From: Clarkia xantiana subsp. parviflora
Lineage: Eukaryota > Streptophyta > Magnoliopsida > Myrtales > Onagraceae
NCBI GenBank assembly: GCA_036873135.1
Contig: JAPTYO010000015.1
Span: 16,967,683 to 17,031,682, forward strand
Direction of reading: 5' to 3'
Length of the DNA stretch: 64,000 bases
Under the pieces are notes generated by a model that did no database searches, was not told the origin of the DNA, and saw only the letters and a program-made list of their open reading frames with translations. Shown piece after piece: positions 1 through 9,392 of the stretch (position 1 is its first letter; each line of letters starts with the position of its first letter). A program made the position numbers and the translations under genes.

Positions 1-489
1 TTATAAATCACTACCTGAATTTAATTTTTTTTTAAATTAGCTACCCGAACTCTCTATTTCAAAGCAAATTGCTACATATGTTATAATTCTCATCAAATTG
101 GACAGAAAATGAGTATGTTTCTTCCACATGGAGTCTTTTTATTTGTACCAAAGATGTACTCTAGCATAAATTGAAAAGATTACAGTGAGATACCTTCAAT
201 TGGACCATCAATTGAAAAACACTGTTCGAATTGGGCTGAAGTACAATTAAATATCCAATTAAAGGTATTTCATTACAATATTTTCAATTAATGTTTGAAT
301 CCATCTTGACTATACACATTAACTCACGTGACATAAACATACTTATTTTCTGTCAAATTTGACGGGAATTGAACAAATGTAACTTTGCTCTGAAAGTAAA
401 AGTTTAGGTAGTCAATTTAAAAAAAATTAAAGTTCAGATATCAATTTGTATATTTGTCAAAGTTTAGATAGTAATTTGGTTATAAACCC
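1..489. mobile_element. TIR miniature element, left tip cut by window edge
   Basis: The right end reads (inverted) GGGTTTATAACC, and the window opens with TTATAAATCACTACC, which is the other end of the same inverted repeat minus its first few bases. Between them are matching inverted blocks (reads such as 'ctacctgaa' on the left and 'aaagttcaga' on the right) and an AT-rich core with no ORF. A GGG...CCC terminus with long degenerate TIRs resembles the Mutator-like miniature elements found elsewhere in this window. The left TSD is outside the window, so the superfamily is inferred. Confidence 0.55.
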
Positions 490-1107
490 ATTTTTATATA
501 TTATATTTTTAAAAAGTTCAAAAAATTTAAAACAAAATAAAATACCGAAAGCACATTCGCCAATAAAAAAGTAGCTAAGAACAAGTTGTGGTGGAACCAC
601 AAAATTAGATTGGTACCAACTACCTCTCAAGATATATATAGGTAGGTACAGTACAGTACTATCTAGCATCCATTCCAGACAATAAAATAGCTAGCTACCA
701 GGTCAACTTCATATTTAACCGGTCTCGTTGAAAGAACGGTAGTTGGGACTTGGGAGGGAGTATGTAACATTTTAATGCAAATTACATAATTTTTCATAAA
801 TTTTTATCCAATTATAAATTGATATTTTAATTTAATATTTTTAAATTGTCTTCAGTTTACATGCATCTACTTCTATTATCGTTGAATCTATCTTAGGTAC
901 ACATCATAAGACTTCACGTGACTAGTATATGAGCATTTTTTTGTCGAATTTAAAGGAAATTATAACTGATATATCAATTTGCTTGTAAATTGAAAGTTTA
1001 GATAGTCAATTAAAAAATAAAGTTTGAATAACAAACAATTTTAATTAAGTCAAAATACCCAACAATTTATCATTCTCTTTTTCGGTAGAATGAGAGTAGA
1101 TAACATA
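490..1107. other. AT-rich intergenic stretch with a diverged partial repeat
   Basis: No gene is recognisable. About 866-1058 resembles 300-470 (shared order: cacgtgac, a run ending in tgtcgaattt / tgtcaaattt, then 'aaagtttagatagtcaatt'), so it is probably an old partial copy of the preceding TIR element. The rest is A/T-rich sequence without structure I can name. Confidence 0.4.
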
Positions 1108-1118
1108 TACTTTTACTT

Positions 1119-2147
1119 TTTTTTTTTTTGGCCAATAAGACATTCTTTATTGAAACTCAGAAAATGTAGATTAAGGTGGGATAAATTCCCGTACCTTTAC
1201 AATCAACGATAAAAGAGAGGGCAGGGGTGTATGAACCCAATTGTGAAAACACAACCTCTTTCTAGATTGGATAGCAATCCAATTAGCACAAGCATTACAA
1301 TTACGCGGAACTGATTAACATCGAACATCATCCAGAATTGTGGATTTTAGCCGAATTGTTTCGATGTGAGTAGAAACTTTCCAGCTTATGGTCCTCACCT
1401 CTTGTCTGATATACTGCATCGCTTCCCGATAATAAGACTCAATAATGACATAGTTCCATTTCTGCGTTGCTGCAAGATCCAAGGCCGCCTGAATTGCCTC
1501 GACTTCCAACTCTAGCGCTCAGCCCCATGGAAGGAACCGGCTGAAACCTCTAATGACCTCACCCTGGCAATTTCGAGTTATTCCTCCTATTCCTCCCGTT
1601 TTGGAACTAGCTTCCCAAGATGCATCACAATTTACTGTAACAAATCCACATGGGGTGGTGTTCAATGACCGGTATCTTCCAGCATTACTGTATTGGCGTC
1701 ATCATTTCCTGAAGCGATCGCCTCTCCCATGTCACTCCTATGTCGCGGATGCGTAGCTTCCCAAAACTCATTGAATTCTTGAAGCGTTTTCGATGTTACA
1801 CGCACAGGGTCTGGGTTATCGTTGTTGTGCATCGCGCGACACCTTTATTTCCATATTGACCAGCAGACCAGCCCAAGTAGTGCCCATCTCTTTACCCAAT
1901 CTTCCTTGCTCATCACATTCCCCTCCCTAATTGTCGTGATCCACGAGGAAACATTCAACGCCCCTATTAGTTCGGGTCTTACATTGAGAGTAGGAAACCA
2001 TATCGGAATTGTCTATGTACAACGAAATAACATGCGGTCGGTTGTCATTTCGGCTTGACAGAAAGGGACCCAGTGTCAATATTCATTCCGCGTTGGTGCA
2101 ACTTTGCCCTAACTGCAATAGCGTTTACTAAATGCTAATGGGTTGTC
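1119..2147 (-). pseudogene. 5'-truncated LINE fragment (zf-RVT and RNase H region)
   Basis: Read on the minus strand, the segment carries, in order: a zinc-finger-like RVT tail (WVPFCQAEM...LFRCT near 2080-2010); the motif LVCWSIWK followed by a stop where LINEs usually continue with Q-R-C (about 1860); and an RNase H domain beginning CGFVTVNCDASWEA (about 1650). An in-frame TGA interrupts after FLPWG. The domain then continues as LEVEAIQAALDLAATQKW and IIESYYREAM, with the usual third acidic residue (ESD) replaced by Tyr. This is the C-terminal part of a plant non-LTR retrotransposon ORF2. A T-run at 1119-1129 is its poly(A) tail seen from the plus strand. The 11-mer tacttttactt occurs at 1108-1118 and 2148-2158 and is a convincing TSD. 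Stops and the lost catalytic residue make it dead. Confidence 0.75.
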
Positions 2148-2269
2148 TACTTTTACTTATTTATTATTTATATACTAAATGCTAAATCCGCGCTCCGTGT
2201 GAACGAGAAAAAAAAATTACAAATTATACTTGAATAACATTATTCTTCTCTAATAACCAATAATTTTAG

Positions 2270-2788
2270 GTGTATATATATAGTTGACAAACCTAATCTT
2301 CTCTATCTGGTCACAGATAAGGCTGGCCATGGTGATGGTATAGTGCGAATACCACTAATACTATAACCATAGCACATTTTTTTCACTCAAACCATAACCA
2401 TAACCATTGCGGTTATGATTCTTCATACCATAGCCATAACCATGGTTAAACCATTTAACCACAATCATTCAAACTAATACAACAACATTGTTTCATACAA
2501 AAAATTCAAATAAAACATACATTCATTGTTTCGTACACAAAATCCAAATTAAACATAATCATGTTCACTTAATTAAAAAAAATACTTCTTTAATCATTTT
2601 AGAGTTAGCGCAACTAATTGCAAAGAAGTGAACTGAGACCGTCTGAGTGAGAGTGAGAGATTGAGAATAAGTTCTATATTAGGTTTCAAATAGAATGAAT
2701 GCACTATATTGAATGAATGAAAAATAAATGGTCTAGATTGAATGCATATTAAAAGTTTTGATTAATATTTATATAAATATTAGTAATG

Positions 2789-2824
<36 letters not shown>

Positions 2825-3350
2825 CGGTGATGGTTATAATCGTGGTTATAGATTCAATACCATAACCATAACCATTATGGGTACAAAACTCATCACCATA
2901 ACCGCGCCTCACTACAATGGTGCAGTTAACCATCGCGGTAAATAGTGCGAATAACCATGGTTATTTGATTTTCACCGCATCATTGCCGGCCTTAATCACA
3001 TATTGAGTGAGGAAAAAAAAAAGGTGTATATAACTTTATTTTATTATTATTTGTTATCATAAGAAATATTTAAGCAGTTTTCTTCTAAAATCACAGAGAT
3101 ATACATTGAATATAATATATTGTGTATGTCACTGTTTCTTTCTATTTTACTTAATTTGGTTATATTTCTTTTTAAATCAGACAGATTATATAGGTGTAAA
3201 TAGTTGACGAACCTAACCAGCTAACCTCCTCTATGAGGCCGACAAGATATAACTTTTTTTTTTTATTATATGTTACCATAAGAAATATTTAAGCTACTTA
3301 TTAAATAGTTTAATATTATATTACATTTTCTTCCAAAATCACAGTGATTT
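2270..3350 (+). repeat. Diverged tandem duplication, one copy split by the hAT element
   Basis: Copy A is 2270-2317 joined to 3003-3120 once the hAT insertion is removed. Copy B is about 3190-3350. Shared order: ggtgta(t/a)a, tagttgac(a/g)aacctaa, a 'ctctat' block, 'tataactt' followed by a T-run, 'taagaaatatttaag', and 'ttctt(c)caaaatcacag'. B lacks the hAT element, so duplication preceded insertion or B never received it. No coding potential is seen. Confidence 0.6.
2318..2994. mobile_element. hAT-like non-autonomous element
   Basis: The ends are imperfect inverted repeats: left TAAGGCTGGCCATGGTGATG, right (inverted) TAAGGCCGGCAATGATGCGG. They are flanked by gtcacaga (2310-2317) and atcacata (2995-3002), an 8-bp TSD matching at 6 of 8 positions. 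The 8-bp TSD and the GGC(T/C)GGCAATG terminus are typical of hAT miniature elements. The core has repeated 'accataacca' blocks and an (AT)n run at about 2790-2822, with no ORF. Confidence 0.75.
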
Positions 3351-5205
3351 AAATTGAATTAATTTATTATTTATTATAAAATTTTCGCAGTCGAACGGTA
3401 TAGATATTAGATTTAAATAGAAACTTTTAATCAATTGTTTATTTATTTCATGTAGAGACTAAAATATGAGATAAACATATTTCTTAATTTGTAATCAATA
3501 TTTTATATATAAATTTATTGAGTTCCAATTAAATTAGAAAACATTGATTAGATAAAACATCTACGTGTCAGTCAGAGAAACCCTCGACAGTCGAATTAAT
3601 ATACTGTATATACATATATTTTTTTTTGTCAAATATGTATATTGACAAAGCATACCTGAACAGGGCCTAATTAAGGAAATAATTAATATTGACACTTTAC
3701 GCATCTCCAATCATTTTTAATATAGTATTATTATTACTTAGTATTCATCTGTTCGAAATGTTGGAAAGTATTGAGAGAGAAAGAAACATCATATATAGCA
3801 GCTAACAATAATGAATGCTTCATCTGCATTGCTATCACCATCAATAAATACTAAAACTTAACAAAGTATAATTGGTCTGTTACGTTCCCAAATTATTAAG
3901 ACAGCTAATAAGGTCTTCAATAATTACATCAAAAATTAAATAAACAACCATAACTTATCTAACATAACAAATAAGTCCTCAACGTTTGTGTCAGCTTCAT
4001 CCACAATACTACCCATCAAACCGATGCTACATAAATGTCCTACAGTATCAGATTAATGGATTCCTTCGATGAGTGTGTAACAAACAATTAGGTATGACAA
4101 CGTACCTATAGGGATTTTTTTTTAAATGAAAGGACATTGCATCAACAAGTAAAGCATCATCATAATTCAGCTTTGCATCATTTGTTACACTAGTCAAGTT
4201 CTAACTAGCTATTCTTAATTAAATAATCAAGAGAGATCATCCACATATATACACCAACCTAATAACAATTCATTGCCTTGATTATTATTTTTTCTGGATA
4301 CTCAAATATTTTATTAAATATACATAGCATAATTACAATGAATTAATAAAAATAAAACTAAATGAGATGGTAACAACATCCAGTTCACATGAGATGCACA
4401 ACAACACAGTTTACGCATTTATATATGTGCATTTTTTCGAACAAACTTTTAATATTTTCAAGGTATAATCTGAGTAAGGTACTTGATGAAATTGATGATG
4501 TTCTTGATGCATCAATCAACTTGATATTTTGTTTCTTGAATATTCCCACCACCAACCACCCTCCTCGTCAGCCTCATGTAAGACGTCGTTTTCTTTTCAT
4601 TGATAATCTAGTGACCTAACCAGCCAAATAAAAGGACCAGCCATGTAAGGCCTCCAAATGCGAAATTCATTTCTGATTTACATATTTGAACCAGATATAC
4701 TCCATAAACTCTGAGATATATCTGATTTGAAACTTTAATTCACAGAATTAATGTCCAAAATGAGCCGATCGACTTTAAAATTTCGTTTAGTGCTGCCAAT
4801 AACTTGGATAGATAGTCGCAAGATGCAAGAATTTTCATAAGAGAAGACGAAGAGCCCTCATAATAAGAAGACGAAAAACTCTCAAGAAAAGAGGACGATG
4901 AGTCCCATATAAAAAGATGAAAAACTCCCAAGAAGGGAGAACGAAGAGGAAAAAGTAGGAATCATTCGACGTGGAAAACCGTCATAAAACAAAATCTAAA
5001 CTACTAGAGAGAAATTTATTACAAAGATTATATTGGACGCGGCTGTCAAAATAGCCGCGCCGCCTATGATTTGAGAATTGCTTGAAAAAACTGGTGGCTT
5101 TTAGGATTTTTACTTTAGAGAACACTGAATTAGCATTTATTTGGAAATTCAGTACCTTTGTTTCTTAGTAAACATAAAATAATTACGCCTGTTATTCTTA
5201 TTAAT
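3351..5205. other. AT-rich intergenic stretch, no gene seen
   Basis: I find no convincing exon here. A 76-codon open frame at 4389-4619 has no recognisable family and no splice or codon support. About 4838-4945 has loosely repeated purine-rich words (gaagacgaa, aaaactc). At 5038-5059 there is a small perfect hairpin (cgcggct, 8-nt loop, agccgcg) in otherwise AT-rich DNA. Confidence 0.5.
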
Positions 5206-5282
5206 GGGGTGTGGATGGATGTAATGTGGAATGTAATCTCACATTACGTTGTTTGGTTTGCCAAACGACGTAATGTGCATTG
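5206..5282 (+). mobile_element. MITE, left fragment (split by OUTER retrotransposon)
   Basis: The segment starts with ggggtgtggatggatgtaat and holds the family's tgtaatctcacattacg and ggtttgccaaacgacgtaat words. It is the left end of a MITE whose remainder lies at 28490-29155. Left and right ends are inverted (right end inverted: GGCGTTTGGATGGACGTAAT). The retrotransposon OUTER sits inside it with TSD cattg at 5278-5282 and 28485-28489. A PIF/Harbinger affiliation is possible, but the 3-bp TSD is not clear. Confidence 0.7.
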
Positions 5283-6113
5283 TGTTTCCACCTGACCCGC
5301 GCGGACTGGCGGGTTGTCGACTGGGTACGTAGAGTCCTAGCCCGGGGTGTTGGAACCTGCGGGTGCCGGACTGTCGAACTGTCAGGATGTCGGGGTGTCG
5401 GACTGTCGGAGTGTCAGACTGTTGGGGTGTCGGTCTGTCGGAGTGTCGGACTGTCGGAGGTCCTTAAGATGTCTAAGCGTTGAGACGTCTGTATGTATGG
5501 TTGTTCGCATATCGGGATGTCGGCGTCCCGGAATGTCAACATGTTATCCTTGGTTATATCCATACGTGCGTGTGTCGGGATATAGGCACATACGCGCGCC
5601 TTGCGGAGTATGCGCGCCTCCTTCATAGCACCTGCACAAGGGGTAGTATCGACACCCCATAGGGGGGTGGTGTGCGATGAACCCTCTCCGATGCCAAAAT
5701 GAGATCAATTCTAGAGAGATAAAGTAGAGAGAAGTCAGAGCTCCTAAGCCAATCTTGAAGTGACTTAACTTGAAATGGACCGCCAAGATTCCAATACATA
5801 GGAGCTCTTGAACCGAAACCCGGTTTTGTACGGTTCGACCTCGGTTTAGTAGAAAAACGTGAACCGAAGTAGTGTTTAATCAAGGTGGGCTATCGGGAAA
5901 CTCGGACTTAGTGTAAAAATACGTCGGTAATTGTACGCGCGTCACGGGCGGAAATCCGGACGAGTTTGGTCCGGACGAGTCTGGTCCGGACGCGCGTATT
6001 GCCCGTCCGGACCGTTTGACTCGCGAGTATAGCGTTTCGCTCCTTTTGTGGGTTTGTCGTGTTTGCGAGGTCCAAAATATAAATACGAACCCGAATTGGG
6101 CGTATATCCATCA
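5283..6113 (-). repeat. OUTER 3' LTR (left copy)
   Basis: An 831-bp terminal repeat, TGTTTC...CCATCA. It contains a patch of short near-identical words (tgtcggactgtcggagtgtc) at about 5385-5460 whose unit number differs from the right LTR. The two LTRs differ by visible substitutions and indels along their length, more than the INNER LTR pair does, as expected for the older insertion. Confidence 0.88.
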
Positions 6114-6130
6114 CTTGCCCCCGAGTCAAG
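6114..6130 (-). other. OUTER polypurine tract
   Basis: On the minus strand the 17 bases immediately before the left LTR read cttgactcgggggcaag, with a G-rich core. This is the position and composition expected of the plus-strand primer of an LTR retrotransposon, and it fixes the left LTR as the 3' LTR. Confidence 0.65.
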
Positions 6131-8117
6131 TAATGGCTTGACCCTTGCTTGACTATATTTTAAGATAGGATACATGTCCAATTTGGGCTTGGTACTGACC
6201 TCAGGCGTTGATTTATTGATAGTCGGGCACGTGGGCCTTGATACCGCCTATCTTTGAATTTCTGAGTATTTATCGTTGACAAGGTTAGTGCAGCATATAT
6301 ACACATATAATAGATATGTGCATGTAGTTATGAACACATGTAAATCTGACATGGATACTGACATGTACGTGGATGTGTCTTACACGTGTAAGTAAATAAT
6401 CATGAAAGATATAACGGTACGTTGCTAATAAAAACATGAGATTAGTCATGTGATAATGTAAGTGTGAAACATGAATTTAATCAACGACGTAATCAAACAT
6501 GAGTCGTGGATATGCAAAAATGCGAGGATGTACATACGTGCGTGTAAATGAGTATACATATAGTTAAGCATGTGTAAACACTTAGAGTATGCAATTAGAG
6601 ACTTAGTAAAAATAAGGAAGAGGTAATATTTACCCATATGTATAAATACCACAAGTGCAGGTGAGGAGAACATCTCCTTGCTTAGCATTCACACTTAGTC
6701 ATAATAATGGTCTCCTTTATTTCTTGAGGAGTAAGATATTTGGGACCCAAAGCTTTTCCTAGCCACCAAGTTAGTTCGATTGGCCACCTAACCACCATCC
6801 TCACCGGCGAGAGCGTCGGCAGACAGCGATGGTGCAGCCAGGAGGTCCGGTGACCAACTCCGGCCACGACAGCGGCGGAGCGTGGGGAGCAGCAGCAGCG
6901 CGTGGGCGTTTCAAGGCGGACAACGACGATTTTTACGATGACGTGTGGAGTACGCGTAGATGAGTTCATTTCCAGGTTCGTTTTATTCATTAGCTCTCTT
7001 GATTGGATCCCATTTGAGTTAATTTGAGTCTTGAAAATGCTTGAATTAGAGTGGCCACAATGTGTTTGATATAAAAATGCCTACACCATGTTAGTTTAAC
7101 AAAATCGGCCAAAATTTGGCCAAGTGTTGGACATATATAAACATGTTATAAGGAGAGTTACTCCCTTCATATGTAGTAGCTGTCGACGATGTAGTATTCC
7201 ATGACGTACGTAGTTATAGGAATGCACGCTTAATGATGATAATTATTGATGACATGACACTCCATGACATACATAGTGTAGACATTCATGCTTGATGATG
7301 ATAATTGTTGATGACATGATACTCCATGACATATACATAGTTGTTGACGACGTGATATTTCACGACATATATATAGTTGTTGATGACGTAGTACTCCACT
7401 ACATATATGATTGTTGATGACATGATGTTGAGTATTCGTGTGTACGAGTTTCGTACGTACGGACTTGGTACATACACATATAGTAGCATGATGTCACGTG
7501 TTGTAGTGTTAAGTACTTAAACTCTTTCGATGCACGTCCCGAATACGTCGATGCATGTACGTATCAATTGATACATGCAAGTTTATATGTTAGTGTCGTA
7601 ATCATATTTGCACTTATTACCTCAATCAAAGGCATGTAGTCGTATATGAACGTGTATGGGCATATAGGCGCCTGTAGTCCCATAAAGATGTAGGGTCATG
7701 ACGACCAAGTAAATCATGTAGACGTCGGGACGAGGCCCGTACTGCCATAGCATTGCCCCCATTTAAGGGATGTTCACTATGTAGTATATAGAGACTAACA
7801 AGTCTGTAGATGTATAGTTGTTCCCGTATAGGGATTGTTTGTCGCGTAGTGTCGGTTCGAACCATTGGCGCACTAGCCCTTTAGTCGCGGGGTGTTAGGC
7901 CTCCGACGCATTGTGGATGAACGTCCCATGATAGACATGTTGTTAAGTTGCGTCGACGCGTGTAGTGTTGGGTTACGCAGACACGCGTAGTGTCGTATAG
8001 GCTGTATAAGTGTCGGGACGAGGCCCTTACCGACATAGAGTTATCTCCATACAGAAGATTATTTGCTATGTAGTAGTTGTGAACTTATAAGTCCGTAGGT
8101 GTGGAGTTGCCCCCGCA
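6131..8117. other. OUTER internal non-coding region with repeat blocks
   Basis: No retroelement domain is seen. About 7180-7440 is a degenerate tandem array whose units contain 'tgttgatgac(g/a)' followed by 'actccatgacata'. A second repeat of about 288 bp starts at 7724 and again at 8012 (both begin gtcgggacgaggccc) and is interrupted by the INNER insertion at 8118-8122. Around 6690-6990 is a GC-richer patch (ccaccatcctcaccggcgag) that could be captured host sequence, but I cannot identify it. Confidence 0.5.
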
Positions 8118-8122
8118 GTGGG

Positions 8123-8845
8123 TGTTGGATCATGGTGGAACTCCGGTACGATCTTTGACGGCGATCCTAGCTCCTTCGCTCCACGCAATCCTGCAAGAGG
8201 GGATAGACCGGGCGGTGACCCAGAATCCCACTCCGATGCTTAAATGAGTATCTCGTATGAACTGGCAAGCAGTAATCTCAAGTAGTGTATCTCAAAACGT
8301 ACCGTGATCTGAGGTAACCTCTGCCCTTTTATAGGCGGAGAGGTACCTCAGTTGGGGTGGTTAGCCCATATTCCGCGTATCTCGGGCACGATCCCGCCTA
8401 TCTAGGCCATGATCTCGCTTATCTCGGCCACGCCCCGCGTATCTCGGCCACGCTCCGCGTATCTCACCCACGCTCCGCGTATCTCGGCCACGCTCCGCGT
8501 ATCTCGGCCACGCCCCGCGTATCTCGGCCTCAACCTCTGATAACAAGTCCCGACCAGTATCGGGGACTCCAGAGTTATCTCACTGTGTCACCGCTCGGGG
8601 CCCCTCGTCATCGTGACAGGGCCAATCATTCTCAGGGATTCATCATCGGGGCCTACTTAAAGGCTTCTCATCGGGAGCTTCCAGCTCACCTATCGGGACC
8701 GACTCTGTCGGGACCTTTCATCATCGGGACTCCCTCTGTCGGGACCCTTCACCTTGGTCATCTTGACCTCCATTTTAGGGCCCAGTGGGCCTATTCACCA
8801 TTTCCTCGCCATTAAAGAGCCTAACGGCCATAGCGAAGCCCATCA
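8123..8845 (-). repeat. INNER 3' LTR (left copy)
   Basis: A 723-bp LTR. Compared with the right LTR it carries an array of five 20-bp units (atctcggccacgctccgcgt and variants) at 8421-8520 that is absent from the other copy. It also has an extra ~34 bp around 8221-8255, and lacks ~15 bp that the right copy has near 20687-20702. LTRs are identical when they insert, so these are changes since insertion or traces of a template switch. Confidence 0.92.
8421..8520. repeat. 20-bp tandem array inside the INNER 3' LTR
   Basis: Five head-to-tail 20-bp units starting at 8421, 8441, 8461, 8481 and 8501 (atctcggccacg(c/t)cccgcgt pattern). The opposite LTR has none at the equivalent place and passes straight to the flanking 'tctcggcctcaacctc'. 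The array opens a long spurious reading frame on both strands. Confidence 0.9.
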
Positions 8846-8862
8846 TTTGCCCCCAAGACATG
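8846..8862 (-). other. INNER polypurine tract
   Basis: On the minus strand the bases just before the left LTR read catgtcttgggggcaaa, with a G-rich core directly abutting TGATGGGC. This identifies the left LTR as the 3' LTR and agrees with the minus-strand gag-pol. Confidence 0.7.
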
Positions 8863-9227
8863 AGGGACTTTTAGTTCGTCGTGTCTTCCAACTCTCGACC
8901 TCCCGACATCGGAGTCGGGGACCTTTCCCTTGGTATGAACACTTGATACAAATCTTCTCGTTCACGTTTCCTCGATGCCTTGAGGATAACCACCAAATCC
9001 GAGAAGACTCCTCGGTTCCCATGTCATTAAATGCAGTAGATAACGAAGCGACGTCTTTGGCACCCGTGCCTGATTTTTCGCGCCTGCTTTTTTCTGAAAA
9101 AGTGCTTTTCAGGTCGTTTCATCATTACACCCGTTGCCATTCTGCACGTTTCATCTCAACGGCTCAGATCAAAACCTTCGACTTCGACGATTCAGATCAG
9201 AACGTCCTTTCGACTGTCCTCTTCGCC

Positions 9228-9234
9228 TATAAAA
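9228..9234 (+). promoter_or_regulatory. TATA box of the antisense gene
   Basis: TATAAAA in the context cgcctataaaacccta lies 159 bp before the proposed ATG at 9393, so transcription would start about 130 bp upstream of it. The intervening leader is C/T-rich, as is usual for plant 5' UTRs. The motif reads on the plus strand, opposite to the retrotransposon's own transcription. Confidence 0.6.
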
Positions 9235-9392
9235 CCCTAACCGTGAGCATAGTCTCCCTTTTACCGTTTCGAAAATTCCAAAAGCTCTCTGTAACTTCTG
9301 AGAACTTCAAGCTCTGCGATTTCGAAGACTCAAGTGTTTCTCCGAGCAATTTTCCGGCAACCTTCAGATCATCCTTCCTTCCTCAAGTCATT

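Noticed and set aside
4389..4619. 76-codon frame with YNLSKVLDEIDDVLDAS, faintly like a resistance-gene coiled coil
   Set aside because: The likeness is a few residues only, without the following NB-ARC motifs or splice context.
6682..6990. 102-codon minus-strand frame in a GC-richer patch
   Set aside because: No family features. The plus strand is equally plausible as a captured fragment, and neither can be supported.
7180..7440. Regularly spaced repeats that could suggest a CRISPR-like array
   Set aside because: The units are degenerate without unique spacers, in a plant retroelement. They form a simple tandem array.
7850..7885. ggttcgaacc, resembling a tRNA T-loop
   Set aside because: The surrounding sequence does not fold into a cloverleaf, no anticodon arm is visible, and the 10-mer is a chance palindrome.
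8357..8815. 152-codon frame with repeated YLGHDPAYLGHD
   Set aside because: It lies in the INNER LTR and is created by the 20-bp tandem array. The other LTR lacks the array.
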